From NCBI GenBank assembly GCA_949775045.1, contig OX459104.1:15550476-15614475 (forward strand): a DNA stretch of 64,000 nucleotides, given 5' to 3'. This stretch comes from Metridium senile. Taxonomy: Eukaryota; Cnidaria; Anthozoa; Actiniaria; Metridiidae. The notes under the pieces were generated by a model. It saw only the letters and a list, made by a program, of their open reading frames with translations, had not been told where the DNA came from and searched no databases. The translations under genes and the position numbers were made by a program. Shown piece after piece: positions 51,988 through 63,029 of this stretch; position 1 is the first letter of the stretch, and every line of letters starts with the position of its first letter.

Positions 51988-51999
51988 TGCACCATGGTC

Positions 52000-52399
52000 C
52001 CAAGCAACAGAGGTTTGGAGGCGAGACCAGGAAGAAAATCTGTTCAAGAGACGATCTAGTGGTGAACCAGAAGAGATATAGCAGACACTTTGGACCTTTG
52101 GCTGTGTAATTTCCTTGTCATCTGTTGGAACTTCACCTACTGCCGATGAGGGCCAGAAGTCATCAGAGTGACGTAAAAAGCTCGGTCCGGACAGCCAACA
52201 GCAGTTAGAATTGAACTCATCAATCTTCATTCCACGTGATCCATAATCTGCAGGGTTGTAGACTCCGGGAACGTACCTCCACTGACTAGGAAGGGATAAC
52301 TCGTGGATCTCTGAGATTCTAAAGGCAACAAATGGACGGAAGCGTCTCGTTGTATTCATAATGTACTGAAGAACTGTCATAGAATCGACCCATAGATAG
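52000..52399 (-). pseudogene. RNase H-to-integrase linker fragment
   Basis: Minus-strand copy of about 54190-54589, open for about 130 codons ([20 protein letters not shown] onward). Its right edge joins the plus-strand integrase piece on AGATAG, shared by both. Confidence 0.85.
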
Positions 52400-53183
52400 C
52401 TTCATTAACGGCCTACGACGATTCTTCTCCAACAGAGGATTTCCCAAGCAGATTTGGAGCGATAACGGAACTAATTTCGTTGGGGCAGAAAGGGAATTAA
52501 AGCAAGCTATCAAAGAGTTAAACCATGACAAGCTGGTTGTGGAACTTCGTCGAATGGATGTGGAGTGGTATAGTTGCCCCTTTGTTGAATGGCGTTTCCA
52601 ACCTCCAGGAGCGAGCCACATGAGCGGGGTGTGGGAACGACTAGTAAGAAGTGTTAAAAAGGCAATGAAAGGAGTCCTTGGTAACCCCAAAGCTTTGGTA
52701 AATCAAGAAACCCTTCGTACTGTGTTTGCTGATGTCGTCACCATCCTCAATGGCCGTCCTCTTTGTCCCGTCAGTGATGACCCAAAGGACTTAGAACCAC
52801 TCACTCCCAACCACTTACTGCTACAAGGTCAGATGTTGGCGACCCCCCCTGGTGTCTTCAACAAAGAAGATATTTACAGCAGGAAGAAGTGGAAATGTGC
52901 TCAGTTTTTGGCTAACTGCTTTTGGTCCAGATGGCTACGGGAGTATGTTCCCCTCCTTCAAGTCCGTCAGAAATGGCTCTCCATAAGACGCAACTTGCAA
53001 ATCGATGATCTCGTTTTAGTAGTTGATCAAAATCTCCCGCGAGGAAGATGGCTGCTTGGTCGCGTGCAAGAGGTCTTCCCTGGCCGAGATGGTAAGGTTC
53101 GATCCGCGCAGGTGAAGACAAAGAGCTCATCTCTTACTCGTCCCATAACCAAATTGTGCTTACTTGAAGAATCAAGTACTTGA
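52394..53183 (+). pseudogene. Integrase C-terminal half in reverse orientation
   Basis: Plus-strand open frame of about 260 codons. It carries the second catalytic region of a retroviral-type integrase ([14 protein letters not shown]) and [20 protein letters not shown], then the Pao C-terminal region ([11 protein letters not shown]) and a stop at 53181-53183. The first catalytic region lies on the other strand at about 53545-53700, so the gene is split by an inversion. Confidence 0.85.
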
Positions 53184-53259
53184 AGAAAGAAATACTTTAT
53201 GGAACATTACGGAACATTATATTAACATTTTCTACAATTTATACTTTGGGCCCCCAGGA

Positions 53260-53552
53260 TGTTGAGGTTTCTCAACATAAACACTGTGAACAATAGTTCT
53301 TTATTTTTCTTTACTGAAGTTATTTCCCATTAGGGAATTGTTACCTTTTTTGTATGCACATAATTAGTTTTTTTGGTAGGAAAGACAACTTGACTTTACG
53401 TTCACGTTCATGGACACTCTGCTTAATATGGTTAGATTTACTCGCAAATACTTTTGATGGTCCATCATTGAATTTACGATGAAGAAGATTTTAGATAAAC
53501 ATGCACCATAAAGTCGTCGGTTCCAAGATGATTTACTATTTGTTATCCAAAG
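53260..53552 (+). repeat. Internal LTR in reverse orientation with a flipped end segment
   Basis: 228 bases from TGTTGAGGTTTCTCAACATA to GATGAAGAAG match the LTR. The last 65 bases (53488-53552, from ATTTTAGATAAACATG to CCAAAG) have the opposite orientation to the two outer LTRs. The end CTTTGGATA (minus) is also the joining sequence to the neighbouring pol. Confidence 0.85.
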
Positions 53553-56448
53553 AACTTAGGTCTTCAATGTGTATAGCACGGCTGTTAAAGCAGACGAAGA
53601 GGCATCCATATATTTTCTGCGTAGTGCGACCACGTTTAACCGTAAACGGTCCAAATACATCCACCCCTGTGAAGGTGAATGGGGGCTCATAAGGAGTGAG
53701 TCTCTCTTTGGGCAAATCTGCCATAATCTGCTTCATGGTGGATTCATTGTGCCTGCGACAAACGATGCAGCGTCGTAGCACGGAACGTACCAACGATCTT
53801 GCTTGGATGATCCAGAATACCCGTCTCAGGAGAGAGACAACATGCTCTCTACCTGCATGAGCATTGGTTTCGTGATAGAAACGCACAATTGACGTAGTGA
53901 CGACATGATGCTTGGGAAGAATAATGGGATGTTTCTTCTGGAACGTTAGTGGTGCTGAACTTGTTCTGCCTCCAACACAAATCAAACCATCAACCAAAAC
54001 TGGGTTAAGGTTTGCCAACTTGCTCTGTCCTTTCACTTGCCTTCCGGACTGCAGAGAAGTGAGCTCATCTTGAAAGAACTGTCGCTGTAATAATCTCGCA
54101 ATTACTTTGGTGGCATATCTGATCTCTTTGATATGAAGAGGACCCCGAGGAGGATTTTGCTTCTGAATAACCATGATGAATCTTAAAACCCAAGCAACAG
54201 AGGTTTGGAGGCGAGACCAGGAAGAAAATCTGTTCAAGAGACGATCTAGTGGTGAACCAGAAGAGATATAGCAGACACTTTGGACCTTTGGCTGTGTAAT
54301 TTCCTTGTCATCTGTTGGAACTTCACCTACTGCCGATGAGGGCCAGAAGTCATCAGAGTGACGTAAAAAGCTCGGTCCGGACAGCCAACAGCAGTTAGAA
54401 TTGAACTCATCAATCTTCATTCCACGTGATCCATAATCTGCAGGGTTGTAGACTCCGGGAACGTACCTCCACTGACTAGGAAGGGATAACTCGTGGATCT
54501 CTGAGATTCTAAAGGCAACAAATGGACGGAAGCGTCTCGTTGTATTCATAATGTACTGAAGAACTGTCATAGAATCGACCCATAGATAGGTTTCATCAAT
54601 AGGCACGTCTAATTCAGCTCTGACCATACCATACAGTCTTGCAGACATCACAGCAGCTTGTAATTCGAGGCGTGGAATCGACCAGTCCTTTAGTGGAGTG
54701 TTTCGTGACTTGCCAATAACGAGGGTAACATGAATGAGTCCATTAGAATCGACAATTCTAATGTAGCAACATGCGGCCAAACCTTGCTTCGATGCATCAT
54801 AGAAGAAATGCAGCTGTGTGCTTGTAACACTAGTCGTAAGTGGGTGCTTGTAGCATCTTGGGATGCTGATATTCTTTAGTCGCTCAAGCATATCTAACCA
54901 ATTGTTCCATTGTGAAACATAAGGCTCTTGAATGGTCTCATCCCAGTCGTACTTTGTCCTCCATAGTTCTTGAATGATTATCTTGGCCAAAAGTACAAAT
55001 GGACTCAGAAAGCCAAGTGGATCATACAGTGAACTGACAATTGATAATACGCCACGCTTCGTTTGGGGCTTATCGGTATTCACAGAGTTGAAGTAGAAGT
55101 AATCATTCTCAGCATTCCATTTCAAACCAAGTGCTCTTTCGTTGGGAAGCTCATCAAAGTCAAGATTTACATCTGGTTTAGCTCTTCGTTCTTTAGGAAT
55201 AGACGCTAATACTTTGCGACTGTTGGACATAAACTTTGTAAGATTGTAGCCTCCTTCTCGAGTCAAAGCAATCAGTTGATCGGCTAGACGTATGGCCTCT
55301 TCTTCTGTTGGAACTGACTTTAGTTCATCATCAACGTAGAAGTTCCTTCTTACAGTGTCTATAGCTGTGCTATCATAGACACCTTCATTATCATCTGCGA
55401 TTTGTTTCAGCGTGCTGTTAGCACAGCAAGGTGACGATTTGGCTCCAAATATATGTACTAACATCTTGTAAACGCTTGGAAGACTGTCAACTCCATCCGA
55501 CCACCACAAGAAACGCAGGGCGTCTGTGTCTTTAGCGATGACTCTGGTCTGGTGAAACATGGCTTCTATGTCGGATGTCAGTGCAATACGCTCCTCACGG
55601 AATCGTAGAAGTACTCCAATCAAGTTATTTGTACGATCTGGTCCTTGAACAAGCTGATCATTTAGCGATGTACCTTGAAACTTAGCTGCAGCGTCAAAGA
55701 CTACCCTTACTTTGCCTGGCTTATTAGCATTGAAGACTGGGTGATGTGGAAGATACCAAGTGATGTTGGTGGTCTTTGAGACTTCTTCTTCAGTTAATTT
55801 CCTTGCATAACCTTTGTCAACGTAGTCATCAATAACATCTTTGTACTTTGTATGGAGTTGTGGATTCTTCTTTAAACGTCCCTTTAAGCTAGATAATCTG
55901 GCATCTGCTAAAACTCTGTTGTTCGGCAGTTGAACATTTTCGTCTCTCCACAGTAGACCCATCTGATAGTGTCCATCAGCCTTTGAAATAGTGTCCTCTA
56001 TAATCTTTATAGCATTCGTATCTTCAACTGACAAAGTCTTTGATGCGCTTCTTTCGATGCCACTTGACTCGATCTCCCAGAACCTCTTCAAGCTTTCCTC
56101 AACAGCGTTATCTTTACTGCAAGTACAATTAACATTTAAGGTTGATTTCTCATCAGATGTTCGTCCCAGGACACTCCAACCAAGTACTGTCTGAATGGCA
56201 AACGGTTGACTCGGGAGTCCTTTGATGACATCGATAGGAACGAACGCTTCTGGAACATCTGTCCCAAGTAGTACAGATATCTTCGACCTTTCAACATCAG
56301 GAAATGGTATTGACTGTAAATGTGGAAGCTCGTGGATGCCTTTCTTTGAATGACGTAGTGGTATGTCGAGATCCTTCACTGCCCATGCTGTCGAGACATT
56401 TACTTGCACAGTAGATAGAGAGTCAATAGAAGAAACTTTAAAGTTCAC
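53536..56448 (-). pseudogene. Second BEL/Pao pol copy (protease end to integrase N-terminal half)
   Basis: 970 codons, starting just after the protease centre, with no ATG in place. It includes reverse transcriptase (FYVDD), RNase H, a histidine/cysteine integrase zinc-binding region (VLRRCIVCRRHN) and the start of the integrase core (TGVDVFGPFTVKRG). It ends where it runs into LTR sequence. Over the part shared with 47328-49460 the visible amino-acid difference is FFSDASKQ against FFYDASKQ. It lacks gag and the integrase C-terminal half. Confidence 0.88.
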
Positions 56449-56460
56449 CTTTGACCACAG

Positions 56461-56756
56461 ATTTTAGATAAACATGCACCATAAAGTCGTCGGTTCCAAG
56501 ATGATTTACTATTTGTTATCCAAAGTCTTCTTCATCGTAAATTCAATGATGGACCATCAAAAGTATTTGCGAGTGAATCTAACCATATTAAAGGCAGAGT
56601 GTCCATGAACGTGAACGTAAAGTCAAGTTGTCTTTCCTACCAAAAAAACTAATTATGTGCATACAAAAAAGGTAACAATTCCCTAATGGGAAATAACTTC
56701 AGTAAAGAAAAATAAAGAACTATTGTTCACAGTGTTTATGTTGAGAAACCTCAACA
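56461..56756 (-). repeat. BEL/Pao 5' LTR, 8 bases short
   Basis: Identical to the 3' LTR over 296 bases as far as I can read; the terminal TGAAGAAG is missing on the inner side. CCACAG links it directly to the middle of pol, so the usual primer-binding region and all of gag are gone at this end. Confidence 0.85.
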
Positions 56757-56967
56757 TATTATATAATAATAAGGTATAATATAAGTAAGATGGCTGACTA
56801 CTTTGGAAAAAATAAAGTTACTAAAACTGTGGCCCTGCTGAGTTGTATGAAGCCTGGATAAAGTTTTATTCACTTGATAATTAAGAGTTATCCAGAGTTA
56901 TCCAGTGTATAGAATTTGTATAGGCTTTATCCGTTGAATAGGGATTCCAGCTGTACAGAATTTTGTA

Positions 56968-57231
56968 TACACCTATTTCAATTAACGTTGTCCATCTGGA
57001 ATGGTCGATCTGAGACCGATAGGAAATGTGGGAGCTCGTTAAACTGCAAATTAATGCACTATCATAATCACGCTTGAATATTAATGTTTACTTCTGAAAT
57101 ACTATTACCCATAATTCAGCACCATTCAAGTGTGATTAAAACAACACATTTGAAATTTATTGAACTCCCACAATTCCTATCGGTCTCAGATCAACCATTC
57201 CAGATGGACAACGTTAATTGAAATAGGTGTA
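56968..57231. mobile_element. TACACCTATTTCAATTAACG-family MITE, complete (copy 3)
   Basis: 264 bp. Starts TACACCTATTTCAATTAACG and ends CGTTAATTGAAATAGGTGTA, with arms of about 90 bases (GATAGGAAATGTGGGAGCTC and GAACTCCCACAATTCCTATC). Confidence 0.88.
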
Positions 57232-57432
57232 TGTTTTGTCCGTAGAATAAGATTTGTCTGGTGGGTAGCGCTACTCAGGCTTTATAGAAAATTGAAAAAT
57301 TTGGAAAAGGGTAGATACTATATATACTCATCAATTACTGCTTGAAATGACTCGAAACTTCACAGGAAGTTAAAATATAACACAAGACACAAGTAAGACC
57401 TTTTATTTTTATTATTTACATATTTTGTATAT

Positions 57433-57780
57433 TAGAGTACGTACATTAAAAATGTATGAAACATAAATAGTACTAATAATTAAAAGTGTTGGTATTGTGA
57501 TGCTAATTTGCCAACTATTATTTTTAAAAATAGGATTTTTAATTTTCTTTTTTTTTAAATAGCAATCATTTTGGTTGGTTGGCAAAACCATAACAAAATA
57601 AATCACTGTACGTCCACCTATAGGCGAGTGTACAGTGTTTACAAGTGTTGGTATTGTGATGCTATTTTACCAACCATTTTCACAATAGAATTTGTAATTT
57701 TCTTTGTTATAATTAACAAATATGGTTGGTTGGCAAAATACATAACAAAAGATGTCACTGTACGTAGGCCATTTTATTAT
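57433..57780. mobile_element. TAGAGTACGTACA MITE end with nested TTGCCAACCA elements
   Basis: The left end TAGAGTACGTACATTAAAAA belongs to the TAGAGTACAAACA family. From about 57480 the sequence is two tandem copies of AAGTGTTGGTATTGTGATGC with TTGGTTGGTTGGCAAAA as the inverse partner. Related to 39270-39430. Confidence 0.65.
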
Positions 57781-58127
57781 TGAAAGCTTAAAATTATGAG
57801 AGTGATTTTCATATGACCGTGCAAGAAAATAGACCATTTAGTTTATGGTAGTTGATAAGGAACAAAGGAAAACAATGGGTTTAGTGTTTACTACTTTATA
57901 CTATAAATAAATATCTTGGGATACCTGTGTATCCACAAATTTTGTACTGCAAAAAAGCTTGAAGGAAAACTGCATGAGCCTTCTAGAAAACATTTTAAAA
58001 TATGATAAAACATTAAAAATTATTTAAAGTGGGAATAAAAAATGCAATGGATCAGTTTTCATGCTTTGTTCTAGAAAATAATGCTCATGCATCCATACAC
58101 TAGCTATATATTAAACAATTACAGTGC

Positions 58128-58405
58128 AACACACCTTACCGTGGCCACCTAATCAAAGTTTTGTACAAGTTAACCAATCAGAAAGCGAAAATGTTACCTT
58201 AATATAAAAGACACGCCGAGTGTCAAACACTTTGAAATGTTCATAGCAAAGACAATTAAGAGTGAAGTTTATAAGTGTCTGAAAAACCTCCCAGGATGTT
58301 TAAATTTGAAAAGGTGTAGCAAATAATTTGAAAAGAGAAACTTTTGAACGCTAAGCTAATTTGTACAACACTTTAATCAGTTGGCCACGGTAAGGCGTGT
58401 TATGC
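58128..58405. mobile_element. Palindromic MITE, ACACACCTTACCGTGGCC family
   Basis: Left CAACACACCTTACCGTGGCC, right GGCCACGGTAAGGCGTGTTA. Inner CTAATCAAAGTTTTGTACAA and TTGTACAACACTTTAATCAG also pair. Confidence 0.8.
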
Positions 58406-58616
58406 TGTAATAGAAAACAATAGAATTATCTTAAATTCTTACTTTTTTGTATTAATTGTTTTTCATGGATATAATTATTATTTGCATTCTACACTCTAGC
58501 AGTATTGTACTATAATTATTAACAATACATGTATGTCTAATTTCTAAATTCTAAATTTCTAAAACTCAATATAATTTAACAGTTCTTGTCCATATTATAT
58601 TTTGTATACAGCTATT

Positions 58617-59122
58617 TCAAAATACTTGGAATAGTGAATAGCGCATTCCAAGACCAAAGGGCATTGTGGGTCTCATTAATTTGAAATAAATAATAAATAT
58701 ACAGCGATATTTACAGTGCGAATCAAAAAAAACCATGGGCAACCAGAAATATTTTAGAAATCGTTTATTGTTCGTTGAACAACTCACAAACAACTCTAAT
58801 ATAACTACAAAAAGACTAAGATCATACTATACACATCAGTCAAACTTCTTGCGGTGATATAGTTGTTTGTGAGTTGTTCAACGAACAATAAAGGATTTCT
58901 AAAATACTTCTAGGTGCCCACAGTTTTTTTATTCACATTGTAATTACTCCCCATAACTAACTGGTATATTGTTTTGAATAAAATGCACTAAGAATAAAAT
59001 ATTAACTAATTATTATGTATTTTACTTTAAAAAATATTGAATGCCCAAGAATGCATTTCAGTCTTGGAATGTACTATTCAGTATGCATAATTCAGTATTC
59101 AACATTTTTGAAAATAGCTGTA
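58617..59122. mobile_element. TACAGCTATTTCAAAATAC MITE with nested palindrome
   Basis: Starts TACAGCTATTTCAAAATACT and ends TTTTTGAAAATAGCTGTA. The block at about 58711-58942 is a separate palindrome (TTACAGTGCGAATC and TTCACATTGTAA, with inner TTCGTTGAACAACTCACAAA pairing). A half copy of the host family lies at 59463-59610. Confidence 0.75.
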
Positions 59123-59248
59123 TGATTAGGATCTGGTTTTGAATAGTCTACCAGTGTCATCACGTTACGCTTTCTGCCCTACTTAGGTGAATGAGTCTTG
59201 CACGATGACACTGGTAGCAACTGTGAGGATGACTAGGATTCCACATTT

Positions 59249-59465
59249 AACAGGTTCTCATTTAAATCTGTACTTTCCCATTTAAATCTGTACTTATGCA
59301 AATTGTGTTGATATGTGCTAAACACACAGATCAACCAATCAGAGTATATTATTTCTGAAGTGAACTTCTCTGATTGGTTGATCTGTGTGTTTAGCACACA
59401 TCAACAAAATTTGCATAAGTACAGATTTAAATGAGAAAGTACAGATTTAAATGGGAACCTGTTAC
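59249..59465. mobile_element. Palindromic MITE, AACAGGTTCTCATTTAAATC family
   Basis: Almost fully self-complementary: AACAGGTTCTCATTTAAATC on the left against GATTTAAATGGGAACCTGTT on the right. ATTTAAATCTGTACTT occurs twice in each arm. Inner CACACAGATCAACCAATCAG pairs with its inverse. Confidence 0.88.
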
Positions 59466-59841
59466 AGCTATTTCAAAATACTTTGAACAGTGAATAATGC
59501 ATTCCAAAACCAAAGGGCATTGTGGATCTCATTAATTTGAAATAGAAAATAAATATAGAGCGATATTTACTTCCCATAACTAACTGGTATATTGTTTTGG
59601 ATGAAATTATTGCAAAGACTATGTGTTAAACTTTCAAGTGAATATGATAATGGTATTTGGGTTATACCTATGCCAAAGTATAGTTATCTTAATTCTGACC
59701 ACTAGAATTCCAAAGTATTACAATGGAAATTTAAAAAATATCTAGTTGTGTGTATTGGACAACCCTCGAATGATGATCGACACTGGTAGCAACTACAAGG
59801 ATGGCTAGGATTCCAAGTTTTTTTTTCCTCCATCAATAGCA

Positions 59842-62637
59842 TCACTTTTCTCCACATGTTTTCTTAAGGTGAATTTTTAAATAGGTACTCCGACCAAATT
59901 TTTTCCCACAGCAAGAACATTCATAGGGTTTCTCTCCAGTATGTGTCCTTATATGCCGATTTAAATTCCCTCTATGTGAGAACTTCATATCACAGTAAGT
60001 ACATTTAAAAGGTTTCCAACCTGAATGGATTTTAAGATGATCAATTAAATGTCTTTCTTTAGTGAAACGTTTCTCACATTGAGGGCACTGTATTAATTTG
60101 TTTGAACCAGTGTGCTTCAATAAGTGCTCACGTAGATGCGTTTTTTGTGTGTAAGTCTTTTCACAATATGAACATTTAAATGGCCTTTCTCCGGTATGTG
60201 TTCTTAGGTGATCCCTTAAAATGCTCCTAAGAGAAAACCTCTTCTCACAAAAAGTGCATCCATAAGGTTTTTCACCAGTATGCGTTCTCATGTGACTTCT
60301 TACATAACCTTTCTCGGCAAACTTCTTTCCACAGAATGAGCATTCAAAAGGTTTCTCTCCAGTATGGCCTCTGAGGTGGCGGTTGAGGTGACTCCTTTGT
60401 GTGAAAGGTTTGTTGCAATATGAACATACAAACTGTGTAGACTTTTTTATCCTTGTTGACTTGCTTTGCTTCTGTTCAGTTTCGGCATTAACTTTAATAT
60501 AATTATCAACAGAGGAATGTCCGTCCTCGCCATTTTTAATGAAGTTGCTTTGGTATGGTAGTTCCTTGTTTTGAAATCCTCCTAAATCATTCTCAATACT
60601 TTGCCCTTGTTGAGAATCAGCAATTATTTCAATATTATAATCAACAGAGGTTCCATGTGTTACATGTAGTTCCTTACTTTGAAATCCTCTTGATTCAGTC
60701 TCATTACCCTGTCCATGATGAGATAATATTTCAGTATATCTTTCAGCATTGTTATCGACATAGCAATATACTTCCTTCTCATTTTTAATCAAGATGGTTT
60801 TGTGTGGTAGTTCTTCACTTTGAAATCCTCTTGATTCAGTCTCATTACCCTGTCCATGATGAGATGATATTTCAGCATATCTTTCAGCATTGTTATCAAC
60901 ATAGGAATACACTTCCTTCTCTTTTTTAATCAAGATGGTCTCGTGTGGTAGTTCCTCGCTTTGAAATCGCCCTGATTCATCCTCATAACTTTGTTGAATT
61001 TCACCATTTAAATCTGCTTCAGCATTAATATCATGATTATAAACATGAGAACAATCACTTTCATTGTTGCCTTCTGTATAGTCTGTTGTAATTTGGAATT
61101 CCATCCTGTCATTTCCTCTCGATATTTTTCCATCATTTCCACAATGATTGTCATTTTGTTTCACATTATTATCAATTACACAACGCTTTGCTTTAACAAT
61201 GTCATTTCTATAAACATTGTTAGCACACGGTATCATACTCCTTTCAAAAACTTTCACCATGGAAGGGATTTCATCAAAGCAATGATTTTTATCTTCTTCA
61301 TCTTTGCTGTCTGAAGATTTCTCTAAATCAAGTTCATTTTCAAAGTCTTGTTCACTATCACAGAAAACCACATTATTTAGTTTGTCTTGGCAATTTTCTT
61401 GTGGTGAATCTGTAGAAACAGTTTTATTTGATGCTCCTAAGCCACTGCAAGTGTTGAATGGATCTGTGTTGATGTACATAGAACTACAGCCATTTTCACA
61501 GCCATAATCATCTGTCTGTGTTCCAACACTATTATACTGTACAGGAGTTGATGTTGACACCTAATTTAAAGAAAGATAGAGAGAATCAGGAAAATAAATG
61601 AAAAGAAAAAATGGGTTATTTCAAAAAACAAAATAATAATTTCAATTTATTAATACCTGAATGAAATAGAGTGTGACACTACATGTATTTATATCGGTCC
61701 ATAAAAAATAGAATGGAATAGAATGGAATGGAATGAAGTGGAATGGAATATAATGAAATGGAATAGAACTGATGGAATGGAATGGAATGAAATAGAATGC
61801 AATGGAATGAAATAGATGAAAATAGATAATAGAATAGAATGAAATGGAATTTATCATAAATACATACATTTTATTGGAGCTCCCCATAGGGCTTTTCAGG
61901 CCAATTTACAAGTGAAAATATAATATATTAATAGAAAAAATCTAATTTACAATAATAGGAAATTTAAAATTTGGAATCTAATGAAATTTAACAACTAATA
62001 TTTATATATTCATATTTATTTTAAAATAGATAAGAAAAGAATGCAGAATACAATTATTATAGAACTGAATACTATAGAATGGAATAGAATACAGAATAAA
62101 ATAAAAATAGAATACTAGCAGAATACAATAGAATAGAATTGATCGAATAGAATATTACAGAATAGAATGGAATATAGAATAGGATAAAATCAAGATTGGA
62201 CTAGCAGAATAGCTGTGTTGTGAATATATTGGGTTCCCTGTGTTCATACAGCAATTATGATGTCATAGAAGAACATGTTTACAATTAGTTCTAATTAGAG
62301 TTCTAGCAATAAACCAACGTGCAAACCAGAACCTTTGTCATGTTACAATAAGATCGTAACAAGAATAAAATAGAATTGAATTGAATAGAATGAAGTCAGC
62401 GCTTTAGTATAGATTCAAGCAATAGATTTACTATATAATATACATGTATAGTTATTTGTAATGTTAGCAATACAATGGTTATAGTCACTTACACCATTTG
62501 GCCACTTGTGTTCTCCTGTTGCCTTGTTGTAGATAAACAGAGTCGTTCCTGACTTACATTTGTAGTGTATCCAATCCATAGCGGCTATGGTATTAATCAG
62601 GTCAATATAAAGCCAGTCATTTACCTGTTTGGCAAGT
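59842..62637 (-). CDS. C2H2 zinc-finger protein, seven fingers, 5' end incomplete
   Basis: Two exons are clear: 62493-62637 (donor GTAAGT) and 59842-61560 (acceptor TTTAAATTAG), joined between codons. There is no ATG at the start of the long exon, so it is not first; the initiator lies further upstream and was not found. The first exon encodes a WW-like segment (Trp, 22 residues, then Trp-Pro in HKWPNG). Next comes an acidic region with four diverged copies of a roughly 47-residue unit marked by FQSEELPH and DNNAERY. The C-terminus has seven tandem C2H2 fingers with TGEKPF linkers; the linkers around finger 5 are atypical, and finger 7 ends in Cys rather than His (HLKKTC). It is probably a nuclear DNA-binding regulator; targets unknown. 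Confidence 0.85.
61690..61865. repeat. GGAAT pentanucleotide repeat, degenerate
   Basis: Many AATGGAATGGAATAGAATG-type units. It lies in the intron between the two zinc-finger gene exons. Similar repeats recur at about 62045-62190 and 62355-62390. Confidence 0.85.
62045..62395. repeat. AGAAT/GGAAT repeats, degenerate
   Basis: Two patches (about 62060-62190 and 62355-62390) of TAGAATGGAATAGAATACAG-type sequence are separated by non-repetitive sequence, in the same zinc-finger gene intron. Confidence 0.75.
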
Positions 62638-62774
62638 CTGAAAAAGTAACAAAGGCCGGCTTTATAGTAAATGGGGACAGAATTAAGCATTTTTTTAGCT
62701 TTTAAAAGCCTTTCATCAATGTCTATAAAATATATTAATTTAGAGTATGCTGTTAAACTAAACATGCACCTCAA

Positions 62775-62917
62775 TAGCTGTAATTACAGTTATATGCAAA
62801 TGATTTCAAACAATGGATTGAAATCGAGGCTTTCGGGCAAACCTATTGTTTTCGCCCGAAAGCCTCAACTTCAACCCATTGTTCAAAATCATTTGCATAT
62901 AACTGTAATAACAGCTA
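62775..62917. mobile_element. Palindromic MITE, TAGCTGTAATTACAGTTATA family
   Basis: Left TAGCTGTAATTACAGTTATA and GCAAATGATTTCAAACAATG; right ATTTGCATATAACTGTAATA with ACAGCTA. The centre AGGCTTTCGGGC and GCCCGAAAGCCT closes the hairpin. Confidence 0.85.
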
Positions 62918-63029
62918 TTTGGCATATCTTATCGTTGGGCTCGTTCCCAGTTCTTCCCTGACAAATATTTCAACACAGGAATCCTGATCGCGTCAACAAA
63001 GGAGCCTGCAGAGGATCCGGAGGCCCTGG

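Larger units (their letters stand above)
46808..56761 (-). mobile_element. BEL/Pao LTR retrotransposon, rearranged, with 5-bp target duplication
   Basis: The element proper is 46813-56756 (9944 bp), flanked by TATTA at 46808-46812 and 56757-56761, the BEL/Pao duplication length. The outer ends read TG and CA. Inside, from right to left: an LTR (minus); pol without gag; a reverse-oriented LTR and integrase end (plus); an RNase H-linker piece (minus); a gag piece (plus); gag to RNase H (minus); the end of pol; and an LTR (minus). Repeated parts are almost identical, implying a very young insertion or an assembly error. No unbroken gag-pol with integrase is present, so this copy is not autonomous. 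Confidence 0.85.
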
